Assembly (NCBI GenBank): GCA_029256345.1
Contig: JAQSYC010000093.1
Span: 1-12,947, forward strand
DNA: 12,947 nucleotides
Source of the DNA: Clostridia bacterium
Lineage (GTDB): Bacteria; Bacillota; Clostridia; Lachnospirales; Cellulosilyticaceae
Direction: 5' to 3'
Every line of letters begins with the position of its first letter. Position 1 is the stretch's first letter. Both the position numbers and the translations under genes were made by a program. The notes under the pieces are model-generated. The model saw only the letters and a list, made by a program, of their open reading frames with translations, made no database searches and was not told where the DNA came from. Below are positions 1 through 7,451 of the stretch, one piece after another.

Positions 1-954
1 CTATAGGGTTGATAAAATCATTTGGCTTGTGCCTTCTATCGTATATTTGCCATATCCAGCAGGTATAAAGATGCTGTCTCCTTTTTTGACAGTCAGCGTC
101 TCTTTGTCTGAATACAGTTTAGCTTCTCCCTCTACCACTAAAAGAGAGTTGAAGGATGTTTGGTCTGTTACCATTTTTGCCTCACTCTTGATATCTAGCA
201 GTTGTACTGTAAAGTATTTGCACGTTGCCAAAGTGGCTTTTAAATAGCCTTCATAGTCTTTAAAGCTATACTGGACTTTAGCCTTATCAGCTTTTTCTAA
301 AGTCGTTACCTCTATAGCCTTTTCTACATGAAGTTCTCTTGGCTTGCCATCTGTCCCTATTCTACCATAGTCATATACTCTATAAGTAACATTTGAGCTT
401 TGCTGAATTTCTGCAATCATTATCCCTTTGCCTATGGCATGCATAGTCCCCGGATTGATAAAAAACACATCTCCTTTTTGGACATTCACTGCATTAAGTA
501 CGTCTGTTAAGGTATTATCTACGATATATTGTCTAAAGGCTTTCTTGGTAATATCTTTTTTGAAACCATAGATAAGCTGGGCACCCTTTTCTGCTTCGAG
601 TATATACCACATTTCAGTCTTGCCCAGATCTCCTTCGTTTTTGACAGCATAGCTATCATCTGGATGAACCTGTACTGACAAATTATCCTTGGCATCTATC
701 AGTTTAATAAGAATAGGCAGTTCCTCATCTGTACTGCAGCTCTCACCTAATACCGCTTTACCTTTGTCTTTAATATAGCTTGATAACGTCTGCCCTGCAT
801 ATTCCCCTTCAGCTATGACACACTGTCCATCTTTATGGGTTGAGAGCTCCCAGCTTTCTGCTACACTTTCCAGATTACTCGACTTATGATAAAGCTTTTT
901 GAGCTTATCTCCACCCCAAATATAATCTTTAAATACCGGATTTAGCTTTAGCAT
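1..954 (-). CDS. manA: Mannose-6-phosphate isomerase, class I (cupin type)
   Basis: This cytoplasmic enzyme interconverts mannose 6-phosphate and fructose 6-phosphate, linking mannose use and GDP-mannose supply to glycolysis. From the ATG at 954 the protein has 317 residues, close to the short Firmicutes ManA enzymes. The N-terminus LNPVFKDYIWGG is typical of the family. The zinc ligands are visible as Q95 and H97 in QVHPDD, E114 in KTEMWYIL, and H172 in NPGTMHAIGKG, and a conserved Arg lies in TYRVYDYGR. The C-terminal cupin half runs to the end. The longest frame begins four codons earlier at a TTG (966), but that TTG overlaps the GGAG motif that sits 6 nt before the ATG at 954, so I chose the ATG. 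The gene lies 18 bases after the phosphohexomutase stop, so the two are almost certainly one operon. The TAG stop occupies the first three bases of the window. Confidence 0.93.
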   Translation of the reverse strand: MLKLNPVFKDYIWGGDKLKKLYHKSSNLESVAESWELSTHKDGQCVIAEGEYAGQTLSSYIKDKGKAVLGESCSTDEELPILIKLIDAKDNLSVQVHPDDSYAVKNEGDLGKTEMWYILEAEKGAQLIYGFKKDITKKAFRQYIVDNTLTDVLNAVNVQKGDVFFINPGTMHAIGKGIMIAEIQQSSNVTYRVYDYGRIGTDGKPRELHVEKAIEVTTLEKADKAKVQYSFKDYEGYLKATLATCKYFTVQLLDIKSEAKMVTDQTSFNSLLVVEGEAKLYSDKETLTVKKGDSIFIPAGYGKYTIEGTSQMILSTL

Positions 955-972
955 ACTTATCTCCAATCCTTG

Positions 973-2691
973 TTATAGGTTAAGTAATGTATTGATGTCC
1001 TTAATAAGCTGTTCTAATTTCTCCGCTGCAGCGGCTTCAGTTGATCCTACTACAGAAGCATAAATTTTAATTTTAGGTTCTGTTCCTGATGGTCTGATAA
1101 CAAACCAGCTCTTATCTTCTAGAATAAATTTAATGACATTTGATTTGGGAAGATTGATGGACTCTATGCTGTTTTCATCTCTGTTGTATCTTTGAGACAG
1201 GTGATAATCTTCTGCCACGGTGATTTTTGTTGCCCCTACCTGCATAGGTGCGTTGTCTCTGAGTTCTGCAATGATGCTTGCAATCTTTTCCTGTCCATCT
1301 TTGCCTTCCATTTCGATAGAAATAAGATGTTCTTTGTAATACCCATACTTTTCAAACAGTTCATTAAGTGCTTGGGATAAGTTTTTGCCTTTTGTTTTGT
1401 AATAAAGAGCCATCTCCGCAATAAGTACCGCTGCAATAACCGCATCCTTGTCTCTTACAAAACCACCTGCCAAATAACCATAGCTTTCTTCAAAACCTAA
1501 AACAAAATTGCAAGAACCTGTCTTTTCAAATTCTTCTATTTTTTCACCAATATATTTAAAGCCTGTGAGCACATCTATAAGGCCTACCCCGTATCCTTCC
1601 GTTATGACTCTTACCATCTCTGTGGTAACAATGGTTTTGATAATCGTATCTTTACCGGTCAGTATACCCTCTTCCTGTCTTGCACTGAGCATATAATCTG
1701 AAAGCAGTACCCCCACTTGGTTGCCTGATAAAACCTTATAGTCACCGCTATCTTCTTTCACCACAACACCTATCCTATCACAGTCGGGGTCGGTTCCAAA
1801 AATAAGATCTGGACTTACATCCTTTGCCATCTCTATTGCAAGACTAAATACCTGAGGATTCTCTGGATTGGGGTAAGGTGCTGTCGGAAAGTTACCATCC
1901 GGCTTTTCTTGTTCTGGCACTACCTGTACATTTGTAAAACCTAAATTTTCAAGCATGGTTCTTACAGGAATATTGCCACTACCATGTATCGGTGTATAAA
2001 TAACCTTTAGTTCTGAAGCCTTTTCTTTTACCAGTTCTTTTCTGACAACCAGCGCTGCTACCTGTTCGTAATACGCTTTGTCAACCGCTTCTCCTATATA
2101 TACCAGAAGCTCTTTTTCAACTGCTTCACTAAGTTCTGCCTGCTTGATACCGTTAAAAAGGTCTGTTTCATCAATGTATCTTAAGATTTCTTTTGCAGCA
2201 TCATCTGTAATTTGTCCGCCGTCACTGCCATATACCTTGTAGCCATTATATTCCTTTGGGTTGTGTGATGCCGTAATAACAATACCTGCCTGTGCGGCCA
2301 TATACCTTACTGCGAAGGACAGCATTGGCGTTGGACGAAGACTTTCATATAAATAAACCTTTACACCATTTCCTGCTAATACTTTAGCCGCTGTTTGTGC
2401 AAACACATCTGACATATTTCTAGAATCATACGCAATACAAATACTTGGATTTTTAAAAGTTGCTCTTAAATACCTTGCAAGTCCTTGGGTTGCCTTTGCC
2501 ACTGTATAAATATTGATTCTGTTAGTTCCAGCTGCAATCTTACCTCTCAGACCTCCTGTACCAAATTCAAGATTTTTATAAAATCTATCTTCTATTTCTT
2601 TTTCACTGACAAGTGCCCTCAATTCAGCTTTAACAGAACTATCAATTGCCTCGCCATCCAGCCACATTTGATACATATCCTTATAATTCAT
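973..2691 (-). CDS. pgcA: Alpha-D-phosphohexomutase (phosphoglucomutase/phosphomannomutase)
   Basis: This 572-residue cytoplasmic enzyme moves phosphate between C1 and C6 of glucose (and probably mannose) phosphate, feeding UDP-glucose or GDP-mannose synthesis. All four family signatures are present: the phosphoserine loop TASHNPKEYNGYK with catalytic S142; the Mg loop GTDPDCDRIG with D301, D303 and D305; the sugar-recognition loop GFEESYGYL at 399-407; and the C-terminal phosphate-binding loop IRPSGTEPKIK at 532-542. Length and N-terminus (LEFGTGGLRG at 41-50) match the long Bacillus PgcA/human PGM2-like group rather than the shorter GlmM group. An AAGGAGG site 7 nt before the ATG supports the start. 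ManA follows 18 bases later, which makes mannose phosphate a plausible substrate, but the sequence does not settle glucose versus mannose preference. Transcription probably starts in the 182-base gap upstream, isolated from the GntR gene by a hairpin. Confidence 0.93.
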   Translation of the reverse strand: MNYKDMYQMWLDGEAIDSSVKAELRALVSEKEIEDRFYKNLEFGTGGLRGKIAAGTNRINIYTVAKATQGLARYLRATFKNPSICIAYDSRNMSDVFAQTAAKVLAGNGVKVYLYESLRPTPMLSFAVRYMAAQAGIVITASHNPKEYNGYKVYGSDGGQITDDAAKEILRYIDETDLFNGIKQAELSEAVEKELLVYIGEAVDKAYYEQVAALVVRKELVKEKASELKVIYTPIHGSGNIPVRTMLENLGFTNVQVVPEQEKPDGNFPTAPYPNPENPQVFSLAIEMAKDVSPDLIFGTDPDCDRIGVVVKEDSGDYKVLSGNQVGVLLSDYMLSARQEEGILTGKDTIIKTIVTTEMVRVITEGYGVGLIDVLTGFKYIGEKIEEFEKTGSCNFVLGFEESYGYLAGGFVRDKDAVIAAVLIAEMALYYKTKGKNLSQALNELFEKYGYYKEHLISIEMEGKDGQEKIASIIAELRDNAPMQVGATKITVAEDYHLSQRYNRDENSIESINLPKSNVIKFILEDKSWFVIRPSGTEPKIKIYASVVGSTEAAAAEKLEQLIKDINTLLNL

Positions 2692-2740
2692 AAAACTTTC
2701 CTCCTTGAAATAGACCTTTGTACTTTATCATTCTTTACTT

Positions 2741-2749
2741 ATTTTATCA
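2741..2749 (-). promoter_or_regulatory. Possible extended -10 promoter for the pgcA-manA operon
   Basis: On the minus strand this reads TGATAAAAT, which fits the TGnTATAAT extended -10 pattern with one mismatch. There is no good -35 hexamer 16-18 bases upstream. It lies about 50 bases before the pgcA start, and a similar TGATAAAGT occurs at 2722-2730. Some promoter must lie in this gap if the upstream hairpin terminates, but this assignment is tentative. Confidence 0.25.
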
Positions 2750-2776
2750 TCTATTAAGCTTTAATACTATCATATA

Positions 2777-2790
2777 AATTTCTAGAAATT
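2777..2790. repeat. 14-base perfect palindrome upstream of pgcA
   Basis: AATTTCTAGAAATT is exactly self-complementary. It sits in the intergenic region between the GntR gene and pgcA, upstream of the candidate -10. It could be an operator for a dimeric regulator, but short AT-rich palindromes also arise by chance, and no copy was seen elsewhere in the window. Confidence 0.35.
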
Positions 2791-2827
2791 ATAAAGTTGC
2801 CTCTCTTTTGTTTTCATAGGATATACA

Positions 2828-2871
2828 CAAGAAAAGACAATTTCTATGAAGCTAAAAATTGTCTTTTCTTG
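2828..2871 (-). terminator. Hairpin terminator after the GntR gene
   Basis: Two perfectly complementary 16-base arms (2828-2843 and 2856-2871) flank a 12-base loop, starting three bases past the GntR-gene stop. The 3' arm on the minus strand is itself T-rich (GTCTTTTCTTG), replacing the usual separate T-run. It should separate ispE-GntR from pgcA-manA. The symmetrical stem might also work from the other side, but no gene approaches from there. Confidence 0.7.
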
Positions 2872-2873
2872 AT

Positions 2874-3569
2874 TTACTCCTGAATTCCCTCTGAAGCCTT
2901 GCTTTTAATGAAACGCATAATGGATACACACTGTGTCTGAATGTGTTTGGTTGCTATTTCCTCTGCTAAAGTTTCATCTCTTCTCTTGAGTGCTTCAAGC
3001 AACGCCAGATGCTCAGCATGGACGGTGTCACTTTCACCTGTGTTTTTAAGATATGCGATACGGTATCTATGAACTTGTTCTCTTAAATTGTTAAATAATT
3101 GAATAAGCTTATCATTTTGAGAAGCATTAAATATGGTCTCGTGGAACTCCACGTCTTTTTCAATCATCGTCTCAATATCTTTGTCTCTGGCTGCATAGTC
3201 ATATTCAGTGATAGCTAGTTGAAGCTTTAAGAACGACCTGTCATCCATCCTCTTACAGGCTATTTTTGCCGCCAGCGCCTCTAAGGCTGCCCTTACCTCA
3301 AGAACATCCTGTATATCTTTTTCAGTAAAATGAGCAACTTGGGCGCCTTTTCTTGGCACCATAATAACCAGACCTTCAAGCTCTAGTTTTCTTATGGCCT
3401 CTCTTATGGGCGTCCTACTTACGCCTAATCTTTCTCCTAACTGTATTTCCATCAATCGCTCTCCAGGCTCCAATTCTCCTGTTAAAATTGCTCTCCTTAA
3501 CGTTTGAAACACAATGTCTCGAAGCGGTAAATACTCATTAATCTTCATATTATAAGTATCTTCTATCAT
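2874..3569 (-). CDS. GntR-family transcriptional regulator, FadR/FCD subfamily
   Basis: This is a 231-residue DNA-binding regulator. Residues 14-77 form the GntR winged helix, with the recognition-helix signature LGVSRTPIREAIRKLELEGL and the wing VPRKGAQV. Residues 84-215 form an all-helical FCD effector domain. The four metal-ligand positions common in FCD proteins are present: D139, H143, H187 and H209, so the ligand is probably a small carboxylate or similar bound through a metal. The start at 3569 has an AAGGGG site 9 nt upstream and overlaps the 3' end of ispE by 20 bases. An in-frame ATG at 3548 would avoid the overlap but has a poorer ribosome binding site. Co-transcription with ispE is very likely. 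The effector is unknown, and known FCD ligands vary too much for a guess. Autoregulation at a GTATAC palindrome near 4538 is plausible. Confidence 0.9.
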   Translation of the reverse strand: MIEDTYNMKINEYLPLRDIVFQTLRRAILTGELEPGERLMEIQLGERLGVSRTPIREAIRKLELEGLVIMVPRKGAQVAHFTEKDIQDVLEVRAALEALAAKIACKRMDDRSFLKLQLAITEYDYAARDKDIETMIEKDVEFHETIFNASQNDKLIQLFNNLREQVHRYRIAYLKNTGESDTVHAEHLALLEALKRRDETLAEEIATKHIQTQCVSIMRFIKSKASEGIQE

Positions 3570-4455
3570 TCACGTACACCCCTTTTTGTGTTTTACAATA
3601 CGTAGTGGTCATATACACGTCTCTTATGCCACGCTGCACTTTAAAATGCCCTACCGCAGCATGGGCTTTTTCTTTGCTCTCAAACAGCCCAAACACTGTC
3701 GAACCACTACCACTCATCATAGCTCCCACTGCTCCATGCTTTACAAGATCTTCTTTAAGATCTTGTATAATAGGATGCATAAGGATTGTAACCCCTTCTA
3801 ATACGTTAACCATATGATCTGCTATTTTGTATAAGTCTTTATCTTGAATAGCTTGTATCATTTCTTCTGTTCGTGGATGCGCTTTAATAGCATTTATATC
3901 AAGATTACTGTACACCAACGCCGTAGACACACTAATAGGCGGCTTAACCAAAACAATGTGCGTGTGCAGCATAGGTGCAAGAGGTGTAAGCTCTTCACCT
4001 ATACCTTCAGCAAGTACAGTCCCCCTTAATATACAAAAAGGTACATCTGCTCCGAGTTTCAGCCCCATATCCATAAGTTGCTGCCTTGAATATCTTGTAT
4101 CATATAATCTATTAAGCCCTACCAGTGTAGCTGCTGCATCTGCACTCCCCCCGGCAAGTCCTGCCGCTACTGGTATCCTTTTTGTTATTTCTATAGCTAT
4201 ACCGCCTTTTATCTGTGTTTCTTCAAAAAAAAGCTGAGCCGCTCTATAAGCTATATTTTTGTCATTAGTTGGCAGCCAGGAATAGTTGGCTCCCACGCGG
4301 ATGCCTGTGGCTCTCGTTTTTCTTATATGCAGCGTATCGTATAAGTTAATGGTCTGCATAATCATACGCAAATCATGATATCCGTTTGCTCTTTTCCCAA
4401 CTACATCTAATGTTAAGTTGATTTTACCTCTTCCTTTTAATATAATTGAGTTCAT
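3550..4455 (-). CDS. ispE: 4-diphosphocytidyl-2-C-methyl-D-erythritol kinase
   Basis: IspE is the GHMP-family kinase of the MEP pathway. It phosphorylates CDP-methylerythritol with ATP on the way to isopentenyl diphosphate, in the cytoplasm. The 301-residue protein shows the GHMP ATP loop PVAAGLAGGSADAAA at 95-109, the catalytic K11 (KGRGKINLTL) and D137 (LGADVPF), and the C-terminal glycine motif SGSGSTVFGLF at 248-258. YHDLRMIMQTINLYD near the N-terminus is also typical of IspE. AGAGGAG lies 5 nt before the ATG. A strong sigma-A promoter sits about 30 bases upstream, so this housekeeping gene is expressed independently of the sporulation gene ahead of it. Its end overlaps the GntR-family gene by 20 bases, implying translational coupling. 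Confidence 0.97.
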   Translation of the reverse strand: MNSIILKGRGKINLTLDVVGKRANGYHDLRMIMQTINLYDTLHIRKTRATGIRVGANYSWLPTNDKNIAYRAAQLFFEETQIKGGIAIEITKRIPVAAGLAGGSADAAATLVGLNRLYDTRYSRQQLMDMGLKLGADVPFCILRGTVLAEGIGEELTPLAPMLHTHIVLVKPPISVSTALVYSNLDINAIKAHPRTEEMIQAIQDKDLYKIADHMVNVLEGVTILMHPIIQDLKEDLVKHGAVGAMMSGSGSTVFGLFESKEKAHAAVGHFKVQRGIRDVYMTTTYCKTQKGVYVNDRRYL

Positions 4456-4490
4456 ACTATCTCCTCTAATACATGTTTCTTATTTGTTCT

Positions 4491-4519
4491 ATTATAAGCT
4501 TACCTAAATCCTAAGTCAA
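4491..4519 (-). promoter_or_regulatory. Sigma-A promoter for ispE-GntR
   Basis: On the minus strand, TTGACT (4514-4519) and TATAAT (4491-4496) are separated by exactly 17 bases. This is a one-mismatch -35 and a perfect -10. Transcription should start near 4484, giving a leader of about 28 bases that contains the ispE ribosome binding site. Confidence 0.88.
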
Positions 4520-4534
4520 TTAAAATGCATTTAC

Positions 4535-4542
4535 TGTATACA
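4535..4542. promoter_or_regulatory. Candidate FCD-regulator operator (TGTATACA)
   Basis: TGTATACA is an 8-base palindrome with the GTATAC core seen in operators of several FadR/FCD-type GntR regulators. It is centred about 54 bases upstream of the predicted ispE start point, in the operon that encodes such a regulator. The match is short and the word is not rare in AT-rich DNA, so this is a hypothesis only. Confidence 0.3.
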
Positions 4543-4548
4543 CAATAC

Positions 4549-4595
4549 AAAAAAAAGGAGTCCTGGTATACTTTTAGTGTACCTAGAACTCTTTT
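4549..4595 (-). terminator. Intrinsic terminator after sipL
   Basis: Read on the minus strand, an imperfect hairpin (arms about 4577-4594 and 4553-4571, 5-base loop, with one mismatch, some G-U pairs and a bulge on each side) is followed by eight Ts (4556-4549). It begins within ten bases of the sipL stop and ends upstream of the ispE promoter, so it insulates the two units. Confidence 0.75.
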
Positions 4596-4601
4596 ATATT
4601 A

Positions 4602-6173
4602 TTAAAATTTTACTTTTTTAAGTATAATCAATTTTTGTCCTTGGTGAAGCCCATCATTCATATCGATACCATTAACTTCTTGTATATCTCTAACTGAAGT
4701 GTTAAATCTCTTTGCTAAATCCCAGAGAGAATCGCCTTTTCTTACTTGGTAAACGGTCATGCTGGGATAGCTATCTAACTCTTCTTTGGTCATATCTTCT
4801 AAATCAATCTCTTCCAAGACGTTAAATGTATTTTTTGTATAAACTTCTGCTATATAATCCAGCAGATATTCCACAACAACTTCTTTTCTTGTCTGGGAAT
4901 ATACTTTAATATCTTTTGCTGCCACTCTTGGTGTGACCATGGCTTTGCTGGTGATCCCTTTAACTTCCATATCCTGAGAAAACGGTACAATATTAACAGC
5001 TGTGTCTATGATATTGCCTATTTCTTTTGATATGTAAATAGTCTTTATTTCCAGTACCCCTCTAATTGTCAGCTTGTCATCTAATATGACCCTTTCTTCT
5101 ATAGTCGGTTTGATGGTCACACTAAATATCTCATTGTTTTCTGGGGTAATGTCTTCTATTAAAATAGCCTCTTTTTTAGGAACAGATAAATGCATTCTAT
5201 TGTGCAAATTCATATACTCCAGTGATTTCTCTTTAGTTGTTACTCTTTTCCCTGGACAATATAAGTCAGATATGGTGGGCTGAACAACACGGTTAAACTT
5301 ATTGTATCTGGCAACTACAATAAACTCTGCTTCCATGACCCTGTCTTCTCCATCATAATCTGGTGTCACCTGTATATAAGAAGGCAGGACATTTAGCGTG
5401 CAATCCCAAAAGAGTTCTCCTTCATCTTTGGGCATCTCTACTCTTCCTTCAAAAGGAACTCTGTGGTTAACCATTTCTACCGTATCGTCTCCACCTACGG
5501 CTTTATATAACGTGTTGACTTCAATAATCCCGTTGTACAGCAGCTCCGTTTCAGTTCTCTTAACTTGTTCCTCTTGAAGCTGCACAGAAGTCCTTAAAAT
5601 CTCTCCTATGCTAGGCTTAGACTGCATAACCGTTAGATCTTCTCTAACCATCAGTCTATCTTCTCTTTCTGTTCCAAGGGTAATCACTTCAATCTGGTCT
5701 TCTCTTACCTCAACAGCACTTTCTGTATCTATTCCAGCTATGACCGTTGTCTGCTTGCTTCTTGTGGCGGCTGCATCTATTTGCATAATGGCCTTTACAT
5801 TGAGCTTTCTTTCATTCAAAATGTGATAACTCATATGCTCTATATTGTATTCAAAGTCAACCCTCTGATCTTTATCCACACCATCCAGAATAACGAAGTC
5901 TTCTAATGGAATGTTGCCTTTCATTGTATAGACTACATTGGGATTGTTTTCTGTTGTATAAAGGACCCCCACATCTATTTTCCCCCTATACATGATTCTA
6001 TCTTGGCTGACATCTAGCTGATCTATGGTGATCTTACCGTCTACTTGAAGTATTCTTTGCATGTCAGGTTTTCCATCTGGTACAATCATGTCACGTTCTT
6101 TAATCGCTTGCACGCTCTCTCTTTTTGTCATTTCATCTAATGTGATTGGCTTTCTTATCAGTTCTACTGACAT
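4602..6173 (-). CDS. sipL: SPOCS-domain (DUF3794) spore coat protein with C-terminal LysM, SipL type
   Basis: This 523-residue protein has three SPOCS (DUF3794) repeats at about 37-115, 188-270 and 340-445. Each contains a beta-rich core with an LY or IY turn (DVGVLYTTE, EVNTLYKAV, EIKTIYIS). One LysM domain follows at 473-517 (YQVRKGDSLWDLAKRFN through GQKLIIL). It has no signal peptide or membrane segment, as expected for a mother-cell protein that assembles on the forespore surface. Architecture, length and a position near yabG match C. difficile SipL, whose LysM domain binds the coat ATPase SpoIVA and anchors the coat to the outer forespore membrane. That role is inferred here, since SpoIVA is not in the window. 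GGAGGGG 7 nt upstream supports the ATG. A sigma-E-like promoter precedes it and a terminator follows, so it is probably monocistronic. Confidence 0.85.
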   Translation of the reverse strand: MSVELIRKPITLDEMTKRESVQAIKERDMIVPDGKPDMQRILQVDGKITIDQLDVSQDRIMYRGKIDVGVLYTTENNPNVVYTMKGNIPLEDFVILDGVDKDQRVDFEYNIEHMSYHILNERKLNVKAIMQIDAAATRSKQTTVIAGIDTESAVEVREDQIEVITLGTEREDRLMVREDLTVMQSKPSIGEILRTSVQLQEEQVKRTETELLYNGIIEVNTLYKAVGGDDTVEMVNHRVPFEGRVEMPKDEGELFWDCTLNVLPSYIQVTPDYDGEDRVMEAEFIVVARYNKFNRVVQPTISDLYCPGKRVTTKEKSLEYMNLHNRMHLSVPKKEAILIEDITPENNEIFSVTIKPTIEERVILDDKLTIRGVLEIKTIYISKEIGNIIDTAVNIVPFSQDMEVKGITSKAMVTPRVAAKDIKVYSQTRKEVVVEYLLDYIAEVYTKNTFNVLEEIDLEDMTKEELDSYPSMTVYQVRKGDSLWDLAKRFNTSVRDIQEVNGIDMNDGLHQGQKLIILKKVKF

Positions 6174-6205
6174 TTCGATTCCCCTCCTATAGCATTATAT
6201 ATACA

Positions 6206-6235
6206 AGTTTATGTATACATCTTTAAATAATATGC
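6206..6235 (-). promoter_or_regulatory. Sigma-E-type (mother-cell) promoter for sipL
   Basis: On the minus strand, GCATATT (6229-6235) matches the sigma-E -35 consensus KMATATT completely. After a 15-base spacer, CATAAACT (6206-6213) matches the -10 consensus CATACANT with one mismatch. Transcription would begin near 6199, leaving a leader of about 25 bases with the GGAGGGG site. This fits the mother-cell expression known for sipL. A TATAAT-like word lies downstream but lacks a -35. The 10-base palindrome ATGTATACAT (6211-6220) overlaps the -10 and the spacer. Confidence 0.68.
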
Positions 6236-6337
6236 CTTTTTCTTAAAAAATTGGACTAACCAATACTAGTTTTATATATATTCTATATCTTTACAGATTA
6301 TGCCTCTTCAAAAGCAGTTCCTAAACTTTTATTTTGT

Positions 6338-6378
6338 CACTTATAATAAGAACCACGTAATGGGTTCTTTTATAAGTG
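6338..6378 (-). repeat. Inverted repeat overlapping the yabG stop codon
   Basis: The arms 6338-6354 and 6363-6378 are complementary along 16 pairs with one bulged base and an 8-base loop. On the minus strand the first arm includes the last two sense codons and the stop of yabG. No T-run follows the stem (the next bases are ACAAAATAAAAG), so it is not a classic intrinsic terminator. It may be a weak terminator or a 3'-end stabiliser. Confidence 0.6.
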
Positions 6379-7266
6379 CGGCATCGTATTTCCCATATAA
6401 ATCATCATCTTCTGTTCAAATTCCCTTTCTGTATCTGTAAATATGGGTTTGCTAAGTTCTCTGTCTATCTCTTCCTCTGTCATATTATCAATATCAAGTT
6501 CTTTATTAAATTTTGTAATGGTGTTTTCGAGAGCCTCTTCTATTGATAAAACGTGGTGAAATGGACATTGCGCCACCTTCTCTACTATAAAAACAGGATC
6601 TAACGCATGAATAAGAACCCTTCCAGGCGATGCTGCAAAGTCAGCTCCTGCCGCCAATATGCCTTCAAAATAAGACTGACAAGCACCTGCGAAGATGACT
6701 AAGTTATCCATACTAGGCCTTATTACTCTGGCTCTCTTTACAGCTTCTATAAAATAGCCTGAATTTCTGTATTCATTAACATCATAGAGGCTTTTATGAT
6801 GCTTATTGAGCGAATCATGCCCTGTAAGCACCAATATATCCGGCGAATATTTCTCAATAAGATACCTTATTTTCTTAGGTTGTTCCGACTCCATCACATG
6901 TTCTCCTATTGCGGGTATATCTAAGGTTTGATAGTATTTAAGACATAAGTTAAGATAAAAAACATCTCCATCTATATGGAGTACTGTTCCTGTTTTTTGA
7001 AATCTCGGTAACTTCCCTTTCTTATCATCCTCCCTTTGTTTAATAATCCTCTCGATATTTTGCTGAACCATATTCATAATACTTGTTTCTTGATTGGTAA
7101 ACCGCATCCCATCTGCCAGTTCTAAGTCTGTCATGGGTGCATCCGCTACTACTCGGTAGGATATGCCCTTCAACCTAGCTACTTGGTTGGGCGAAATGTA
7201 TGTTATACGAAATAATATATCTCTGCCATAAGATACTCTAACCACATAGTCCCCTATACTAAACAT
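6370..7266 (-). CDS. yabG: Sporulation-specific protease YabG (peptidase family U57)
   Basis: YabG is a mother-cell protease that processes coat-basement proteins such as SpoIVA and SafA in Bacillus, and germination and coat proteins in C. difficile. The 298-residue product has the family N-terminus (FSIGDYVVRVSYGRDILFRI), the central VLHIDGDVFYLNLCLKYY at 95-112, the His-bearing block ILVLTGHDSLNKH at 144-156 and the Cys-bearing block IFAGACQSYFEGILAAGADFA. H150 and C196 are the likely catalytic pair of this cysteine-type protease. ASPGRVLIHALDPV at 212-225 is also characteristic. AGAGGTG lies 7 nt before the ATG. The gene is bounded upstream by the PEGA-gene terminator and downstream by an inverted repeat, so it is probably its own unit. 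I could not identify its promoter in 7267-7390, although sigma-K control is known in Bacillus. Confidence 0.95.
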   Translation of the reverse strand: MFSIGDYVVRVSYGRDILFRITYISPNQVARLKGISYRVVADAPMTDLELADGMRFTNQETSIMNMVQQNIERIIKQREDDKKGKLPRFQKTGTVLHIDGDVFYLNLCLKYYQTLDIPAIGEHVMESEQPKKIRYLIEKYSPDILVLTGHDSLNKHHKSLYDVNEYRNSGYFIEAVKRARVIRPSMDNLVIFAGACQSYFEGILAAGADFAASPGRVLIHALDPVFIVEKVAQCPFHHVLSIEEALENTITKFNKELDIDNMTEEEIDRELSKPIFTDTEREFEQKMMIYMGNTMPHL

Positions 7267-7390
7267 AGTTTAACACCTCTTCTAGCGTCTATTTATTACT
7301 ATGTTTATTATGTTTAAACTAGTCCTATTCTCCTTTTATGGGTTTTATATTTATCAATTGTTTGTTCCTCTTCTTTTAATTATTGCATAA

Positions 7391-7427
7391 CAAAAAAGCA
7401 CTGGATTATTTATCCAGTACTTTTTTG
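7391..7427 (-). terminator. Intrinsic terminator after the PEGA gene
   Basis: Arms 7391-7406 and 7412-7427 pair over 16 positions around a 5-base loop. The one non-Watson-Crick pair is a G-U wobble in minus-strand RNA but a C-A mismatch in plus-strand RNA, so it favours termination of the minus-strand transcript. Read that way, six Us lie in the 3' side of the stem, preceded by GUGC. It lies about 25 bases after the PEGA-gene stop. Confidence 0.85.
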
Positions 7428-7451
7428 TCTATCTCGTATTTATAAATATAT

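Noticed and set aside
29..247. Plus-strand reading frame opposite manA
   Set aside because: It is antisense to a clear conserved gene, has no ribosome binding site, and its composition mirrors the ManA frame.
3586..4237. Several overlapping plus-strand frames of 61-93 codons opposite ispE
   Set aside because: All lie antisense to ispE, which carries full GHMP motifs. None has a recognisable protein pattern or initiation signal.
7267..7390. Sigma-K or sigma-E promoter for yabG
   Set aside because: CATA words are present (CATAAAAG, CATAATAA, CATAGTAA), but none has the correct downstream T together with a correctly spaced -35, so I did not assign one.
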